DNA of 64,000 nt from Spirodela intermedia. Lineage: Eukaryota; Streptophyta; Magnoliopsida; Alismatales; Araceae. A program made the translations under genes and the position numbers. Positions 57,562 to 64,000 of this stretch are shown here, piece by piece; within the stretch, counting starts at the first letter, position 1, and every line of letters begins with the position of its first letter. The notes under the pieces are model-generated. The model had not been told where the DNA came from. It worked only from the letters and a program-made list of their open reading frames with translations, and searched no databases. The stretch lies in NCBI GenBank assembly GCA_902729315.2, contig LR746281.1:4214501-4278500 (forward strand), read 5' to 3'.

Positions 57562-58659
57562 TTAATAATCACAATCCTCATGCTCAGGTGAAAATGGAAG
57601 CCCACCATCCCTAGCTACAGATTCCTCTTCACCCTCGTCATCATCCTCTTCATCTTCAAAATATGCATCACCAGTGGGACATTCATTAAGATCACCACTG
57701 ACACCATTCAACTTCCGTACAAACTGGCCCCGCACTCTAGGCCGTCTCTCTGCCAACCGCTTCCTATTCACATACCGAATTTTCTTGTCAAAACATCTAT
57801 CTTTTCTCTTCAGCCTAAACTTGAGAAGGGCTGCTTCCCTCCTCTCAACTCTACTAGATTTCACCTCAATTGTAGACGAGCAGGGAATGGATGTCCACAA
57901 GTGGGGAGAAGGCACTTGTTCTGGTTGGGTACCCAGAGCAACTGGATAGTAAGGAAATGAGGATATCACTGGAACCCGAGCACAAGGCATTAGCGGTGTG
58001 TACCCAACTGGAGAACCTCGTAGCTGTGCAGCTGGCAAGCCACCATGGTACACTGATGGGCATGGATGCACCAAGTTCTGTGTCACCGTCCTGGGGAAGA
58101 AACAGGGCAGCTGATATACTTGCGAATCACCTGAAATGTTGAGTGGCAAATCACCTGCTTGAGTTGGCGCTGCAAAGGGTGACTGGCCTTCTGAGGGATT
58201 CAGATCAGCAGGGGTTGGAAAAGACCCCAAGGAGGAACGACCCTGATGAACTGATTCGTCCCCGTCACTCTGGCATGATGCAACCCTATGCTTGTCAACA
58301 CAACCTGGTTCGTCATAAGATACAAGATCTCTCTCATTGCTTCTTGACTGCAGTGGAACATCAGCAGAATTTTTCATCTGCGATCTTGATTTGACATAAG
58401 TCAGAAATGCCGAGGATTTGCCAACCTTCAGTTCATTTTTCTTTGGACATGACAAAATCCTCCCTGAAATCAGCAGTGCACATAAAATCGTCAACAGTGC
58501 TTAACAAATGGAACATAACTAAACTAGACCTGGATACTTGGGTATGGATCTACAGAAATCATGCTGGATCCCACCTGACATGGACTTGTCCTCCTCCTGG
58601 ACGTCAAACTCCAGTTTCGACATCTTATCTGGTTCAACATCCACAGCAGAGTTCTTGGA
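57562..58659 (-). CDS. TOC1: TOC1/PRR1-type circadian clock protein, 3' coding exons
   Basis: Minus strand, two exons: 58,659-58,530 (130 nt) and 58,463-57,562, joined across a 66-nt GT-AG intron. The junction is in frame ([15 protein letters not shown]). Exon 1 here starts after a pyrimidine-rich CTCCAG acceptor, phase 0. The last exon encodes [17 protein letters not shown], the block that precedes the variable region in TOC1, then a Pro-rich region, a CCT domain at 57,846-57,715 ([20 protein letters not shown], then [14 protein letters not shown]), GQFVRKLNG and an acidic tail ([13 protein letters not shown]) before TAA. The CCT domain of TOC1 binds DNA; TOC1 is a nuclear evening-phase repressor of the plant clock. 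The N-terminal pseudo-receiver domain is not in these exons. About 343 residues are covered, against 500-620 usual for the family. Confidence 0.93.
58464..58529 (-). other. Short GT-AG intron of TOC1 homologue
   Basis: On the minus strand it starts GTCTAGTTTAG and ends CTGATTTCAG; 66 nt, close to the lower limit for plant introns. It separates codon position 1 from 2 of a Gly codon. Confidence 0.85.
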
Positions 58660-59569
58660 CTGGAGATGAAAAGAAACTGTCGTTTAGAATGTTAAACCAA
58701 AGACAAAAGATGAAAAGATCTTCAAAAGTTATTCTATGTCCTGAAAATAAATAAGGGGAAATAAATCGCTACATCACAGACATCAACAACTAAGAGGGTC
58801 ATGGTAGGCTTTCATTCCCAACTGATTTGCAAGTACGTTTGGATCACATGTCTAACATCTGCTTTTCGGGTAGAAATACATGACTGTGAATGCAAAAGAA
58901 TACCCCAACGAATACACCACAGTTACAGCATGAGTGCCAGCATACCCAACAAATGAATAGGAGATGAAGCAGTATAATGAGCATTATCAAGGTTTTTCAG
59001 GCGTGTTCAGCATCACAGTGCCCAGGTGACACAACAAGACAGTGCACAATGCCTGGACAGCTCTAGCTTTAAGCATATCCAAAATTACGGTTAGGTATGA
59101 ATTTATTATCAAATAAGTGGGCAAAAAATATAAATATCACGTGTCTTTGCAGTACAAAATAAAACAAAAAAGCATGTTTATGCTAAAAATTATGTACACA
59201 TTTAATAATCACATTATCTTGCCCCATAAATTTCCAATCGAAATATCAAATGGCTGAGGTACAAAAACTACTAAATTCCTAAAGATTTAAGGCTTCATGA
59301 ACAATCATTCTCAATGCACAAAAACCAGTGTAACCTTTCAGAAGGAAACTCAGAGATAAATGACTTTCTCAGATGCGATGCTTGCATTCATATTAGGGTT
59401 TCGTATACTGAAAAGGGATAATAGATTGATTTGTTCTCTACAACATTGTCAGATGGGACCAATTTAATTCTTGTCTTTAAAGGAGTGATGGTCATCATCA
59501 GATTGCATGTTTCTGTGAAGATGTCCAGAAACCATGTGATTTCTTTGCCAATAGAACCACCCAATATAC
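58660..59569 (-). other. Intron sequence upstream of TOC1 exons
   Basis: Begins, in gene direction, with a strong acceptor (TTTCTTTTCATCTCCAG at 58,660). I see no exon with TOC1 receiver-domain motifs in it. Confidence 0.6.
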
Positions 59570-59842
59570 TGTTACGAACCCATTACTAACATATAATAGG
59601 CATATGAGGAGCGGGGGGGAAACACGTGCACAGCACATGTGAGGACTATAAAAACACCTCAGGGGGAACAGATGAATAGAACAGTTCGGAATCAGGAGTG
59701 GCAGGGGAATCCTCTCGAATTCATTCCCCACCCTTTTTATTCTTCTTTCCCTTCTTGACATTCTATCTATATAACATTGTCCCAAGTTGAGGATCAATAC
59801 AACTGTTTCTCTCCTAATTCACTCAGATCTGATCCTCCTAAA
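59570..59842 (+). promoter_or_regulatory. LTR-like segment with G-box and TATA box
   Basis: TGTTACGAACCCATTAC at 59,570, CACGTG at 59,623, TATAAAAA at 59,647-59,654, then a pyrimidine-rich stretch. The order resembles a copia-type LTR, but no second terminus, TSD or PBS could be confirmed. It ends next to the minisatellite. Confidence 0.3.
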
Positions 59843-60199
59843 GACCCCAATAAACCGTAAAATAGTTCACTTGGAATGCAAATTATGTAATCGGATCCCA
59901 ATAAACCGTAAAATAGTTCACTTGGAATGCAAATTATGTAATCGGACCCCAATAAACTGTAAAATAGTTCACTTGGAATGCAAATTATGTAATCAGACCC
60001 CAATAAACCGTAAAATAGTTCACTTGGAATGCAAATTATGTAATCGGACCCCAATAAACCGTAAAATAGTTCACTTGGAATGCAAATTATGTAATCGGAC
60101 CCCAATAAACCGTAAAATAGTTCACTTGGAATGCAAATTATGTAATCGGACCCCAATAAACCGTAAAATAGTTCACTTGGAATGCAAATTATGTAATCG
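59843..60199. repeat. Minisatellite, seven 51-bp units
   Basis: GACCCCAATAAACCGTAAAA begins each unit, at 59,843 and every 51 bases after. All units have the same length and differ at only a few sites (C/T at position 3, one AAACTG, one CAG for CGG). 51 is divisible by three, so both strands carry long open frames with a 17-residue repeat (INRKIVHLECKLCNRTP on plus). No start context or flanking domain suggests these are translated. Confidence 0.95.
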
Positions 60200-63100
60200 G
60201 CATAGAATCATTCTGATGACTATGAATCACTTTTTAGAATTACAGAGAACGAATTTTCAGTTCATCCAATGGACATCAGAACTCATAGTCAGATCCATGC
60301 TTACAACAGAATGATGTATCTGCTTACATTTCTGCACTCAAACATATGACCATCTAAACTAGCATTCCAAGTAAAAGTAACTCAAACATAAATGAGCATT
60401 CTACCTAAATGAGCACAGGCCAAAAAGTAGCTCAAACATAATTACAGATGACTCTCATGCACTGTTCACTCGATATATTATATCCTTAATCCAGGTTAAT
60501 TGGTCTGAACACGTCAAGCCTCTAGGCATTCATAGCTGTATTATTAACGGAAGAAATAATTCAGAAAATAAATTTGGAGACATGAGTTTCACTTTCTGAG
60601 AAAAGGCGGGCTGCAGTAGTAAGAGGACTTTGAGATTGAAGACGCAGCAAGTTCTCATCTAGACATAACAGAACAAACCCTTGTGAGGCAGTAAAAGTTT
60701 TCCTTTTCAAAAAATTAGGGATGACCATACAGAGAGCAGAAGAAAGAAATTTCCTTGTGGATATAGCATCAATATTCCATTTTATTTCCTATTGCGTGAT
60801 TGCTTCAAACCTCTCTCGTGAGTATATTATCAAGACAACGAACCTAAAGATAATCAACATAGTCAACAACGAAAAACCTTTCATTGACAATGACCTTGTA
60901 TTGCAAATAAGGAAAAACATAGAAAGTAAAACTTATGCCTTCTCATCAATAAAATTTGCAAGTTTGCTAATTTACGGACTTTGTTGAAACATTAACCATG
61001 TATCCAGTAAAAGTTCATTGCAAATAATTCGCTGAGATCATAACTTGCTACAGCCTCTAATGGTTCATTAAAATGGGTAGTGCTTAATAGAGACAATATG
61101 AAAATAAAATCGAATAGAAATCAGATCTGCTGAACCTCTCCATGAAATTATAAATTTTATGGACATCAATTTTTTTGGGAGTGGTGTACGTTACATGAGT
61201 GAAGATAGGCTATTAACTAAGAATTATTTTGGCACCACAAAATGGAGGAATAACATCTACCAAATACTCCTACAATTTGGAAATGAGGATCATGAAAATC
61301 TATCAATGTAAGACTCAATAGTAGATTACACAAGATAAGAATATATTGACTTTAGATTTAGGTTGAACTACTAACTAATGCACAGGATTGGATAACAACG
61401 TGATATGCAGAACATAATCTAAATTATTTATTTTTCATAAATTATTCTTAGCCATATGAAAATGCAAACTATCCTTCTTATAGTACCTATAGATTGTTGA
61501 ACTTTGTAATCAAGAGTAAAGAATTCAGGTGTGCATTTAACAACGATATTCATTCCATATACCGTGTATTCACATTGATTTCCCAGCGCAGTTTGCGTTG
61601 GACAAGTAACTTTTGATCAATGCATTTAGTTGAACTTATTTGGAATGAGAGCACTATTTCGTTGCCAAATTTCACACTGATTTATGTAAACGATGGAATC
61701 AGCCAGGAAGTCAACAAACATTCATGTTCATTTCAGAGGGGTGTCAATAATTTGCAAGTTAAGGCAATCATGATAATTGACATGATAAGGCAACCGTAGC
61801 AATGGACACCAGAAGCAGTAAATGCCGAAGAAAGTATCACTGAAAGAGATGATCACCATAACAGTGGCCATCTCACTTATAATGGTAAAGAGGTGTGCAT
61901 GTTGTGCCTGCATTTGATTTCTTTTGAGAGGACATTAAGCTTCACGTTCCTGTCCTATCCAAGTCCCCACTGAATTGACCAGAAGAAAATTGAAAAATAT
62001 GAAAAGAATTGCATATCCAAATATACTTGTTCGCTAGACCCCTTACCTTCTAACTGCTCCTTTGTATTTGCCATAGGCATCTCCCCCAAATCATTTCTCA
62101 CAAAAATAGTAAAAGATTCAGAAAGATCAATCAAACAGATGAGGGATATATGCACTATGAAAGAAAGCTTGACTAAAGCTTCTTAATTTAACCTTATTCT
62201 CAGATACAATCTAAGGGTAAAATGGCTTTATGCATAATCTAAAATAAGTTACCAGTAATCTCTCACATATGACAAACTTGAAATCGTTCAAGTGACCATC
62301 ATCTAAGTATCAACTGAGGTCTTTTACTATTGTTGACATAAGTAATGCCTTAGTAAATAGAGATCTACATAAAGAATTGCACACACATTTTTTAACCAGT
62401 TATGGGGGTTAAGAATTGGACACATTTTTACTTAACATGTTTCCTTTAAAATAAACTTACAATGCCCATGACTATTTACACTTTGATGTAAATAAAGTCA
62501 TAATAAGCACAGAACGATGGAAGAAGTATACATTACAAATCTATGAAGTTGTGAAGTTGAAGGAAAGTGTACCTATTACCCATAAAGTAATATAGGTTTC
62601 CTCAAACCTAGCCTACAAATTCAGAATGCTCAGTATGGAATATGCACTAGACTCTGTAAAATTGATGAATCACTAGTGAAGGGCACAGTAGCCTTCAGGT
62701 TGATGAGGAAAAACGAGATCATCAAAGACCAGCATTGAAAAAGAGCTTGAAATGAAAGCATTTGGTGGACTGTCAAGAGAAATAACTAAGGAGTAACGAG
62801 TAAAAGAATGTCATATAAAAGTATAATGAAAAGACCCTAGCACATATCTCCTAGGTCATATAAAGTTCTACAAAGGAGAAATTCACAGAATAAAGAGAAC
62901 TTACAAGTAACGTTTCTAAGAAAGATGAAAAAGTTAAGGTGTAAACCGGCAACTATAGCTACTGAAGTTACTCATAATTCGAATGAACAAAAGGGAGCAG
63001 CTAAGTCGTATTTCATGTTATATAAAGTCAATCATGCTATTGCAAATTAGCAATTACAGTAGAAACCTAATACAGACATAGAGCGTACAATGTAATAGAA

Positions 63101-64000
63101 AAAATTATGGTTTGCGATTTTCCTTGACAGTTTAGTGCAAAGCTGCTATCAAAACCCCAACAGTGTTACACATAAATTATTAGGATTGATCGCCAGTTCT
63201 TGAGAGAAAAAATAACTTAGTGCAGAGCTTGGCATGGAAGATAAGAGAGAACTAGTTTTTGAACATGAAGCATCAGTGGCGGTTGGCTGAGAGTTCAAGG
63301 CTGTAAGTAAATATCTTATATTTGAAATTAAAAAAACTGCAATTCTAAGACAACTAAATTAATGGTTTGATCACCACCATCCATCGTAGGTGTTGGAAAG
63401 CTATTTTCCAAGCAAGTTTGATGAAATTTCCACAATATGTCGGATACACTGCTGCTACGACCAGAATGAACACTATTGTGGGGCCAAATCATGACCTCCA
63501 GGGCCACTAACATGAAGGCCTTTGAAACAACTCATAAATACAAGTAGATGCTATACCTACACTCTCAGTCAAAGTTGCAGTGGGTGAGAATGTAATGTGC
63601 TGGAGACATGAAAAAATGCTATGCCAAAATGAAACTATATCTTCAGCGAGAATAAGGCTCCAAAAGTGAGAAAAATTGGGAAGTAAACTTGATAAGGGAT
63701 TAGTGATACGAAACTCTTCCAATTGTGCATGCTAATTTTCTTTGTCCTTTTAACCGTCCTGGATAGCATAGTTCATTTAAAGGATGATCTCCTTCTAGAA
63801 ATAAAAAATCTTTCATAGGATTTTTAAATCAGAGATTTTGTGAAGCAACCAAGATTTTCATCGTCTTCAAAAAATCACATGCATGCTAATCCAGGTTTCT
63901 GCACCGTTAAGAAGTCATGACATCGTATAATAGCTGTCTATCAACCAGCTGGTACTTATCTTTAAGGCTGTTGGAAAACGTAGGCACAGGAAGAATGACC
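60200..64000. other. Intron or intergenic DNA upstream of TOC1 exons
   Basis: No family LTR and no recognised coding domain. I searched both strands by eye for receiver-domain words (DLPMA, KPLR, MMS.QDE, LGLAEKN) and found none. A few short frames with plausible splice signals occur on the minus strand (for example near 62,040-62,098 and 63,240-63,295) but could not be tied to TOC1. This is most simply a long 5' intron of the clock gene, or its upstream region if the gene is truncated. Confidence 0.45.

Noticed and set aside
59787-60314. 175-codon plus-strand and 120-codon minus-strand repeat proteins
   Set aside because: The unit length of 51 bases keeps all frames periodic and open. There is no domain, no start context and no flanking coding sequence.
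62039-62098. Candidate TOC1 exon on the minus strand (NDLGEMPMANTKEQLE with a GTAAGG donor)
   Set aside because: Its end phase does not match the phase-0 start of the exon at 58,659, and the words do not continue as a receiver domain.
63240-63300. Ser/Thr-rich minus-strand open piece after a TTTACTTACAG acceptor
   Set aside because: It looks exon-like but has no match I can recall to TOC1 linker sequence and no clear donor.

Overview
The window is nuclear DNA of a flowering plant. Two things show this: the Ty3/gypsy elements are of the plant Tat/Athila type, primed by tRNA-Asp, and the right end carries the 3' exons of a TOC1/PRR1-type circadian clock gene. A monocot is possible, but the sequence does not settle it. 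There are no bacterial features, CRISPR arrays or operons.

About 85% of the window (1 to ~57,500) is a nested and decayed field of one LTR family, here called TGATAAG after its first bases. Its long LTR is about 1.6 kb, begins TGATAAG and ends ACGTCA, and integrates with 5-bp target-site duplications (TSDs). Layout: (a) 1-10,962, two family members fused head to head as a ~10 kb imperfect palindrome. The left arm (-) is a non-autonomous form. The right arm (+) is a chimera of the non-autonomous and autonomous forms. (b) 10,963-18,800, a 5'-truncated autonomous element (gag, PR, RT, RNase H, IN, 3' LTR). (c) 18,801-20,703, reverse-strand LTR pieces, including a short-LTR subfamily. (d) 20,704-~37,200, an older minus-strand Tat/Athila-type element split by a complete non-autonomous element (24,297-34,312), which is itself split by a solo LTR (24,636-26,527); a further solo LTR sits at 34,617-36,256. 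(e) 37,212-54,891, mostly solo or truncated LTRs separated by relics: a chromovirus-like gag/PR piece, a second Tat gag/PR piece, a LINE zinc-finger piece, and stretches I do not recognise. (f) 54,892-57,500, decayed sequence with 5S rRNA-derived fragments and telomere-like CCCTAAA words.

The right end (57,562-58,659, minus strand) holds the last two identifiable coding exons of the TOC1/PRR1 homologue, including the CCT domain. I found no receiver-domain exon up to 64,000, so the 5' exons probably lie beyond the window behind a long intron. That stretch contains a seven-copy 51-bp minisatellite and an LTR-like promoter segment.

The most unusual material is in the retroelements. A non-autonomous subfamily carries an unrecognised acidic reading frame of ~350 codons in place of pol, in frame with gag, in three copies. 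One copy is fused in frame to pol of the autonomous relative at a short shared sequence. All retroelement reading frames here are broken, and most of the stop codons I checked look like C-to-T or G-to-A decay.
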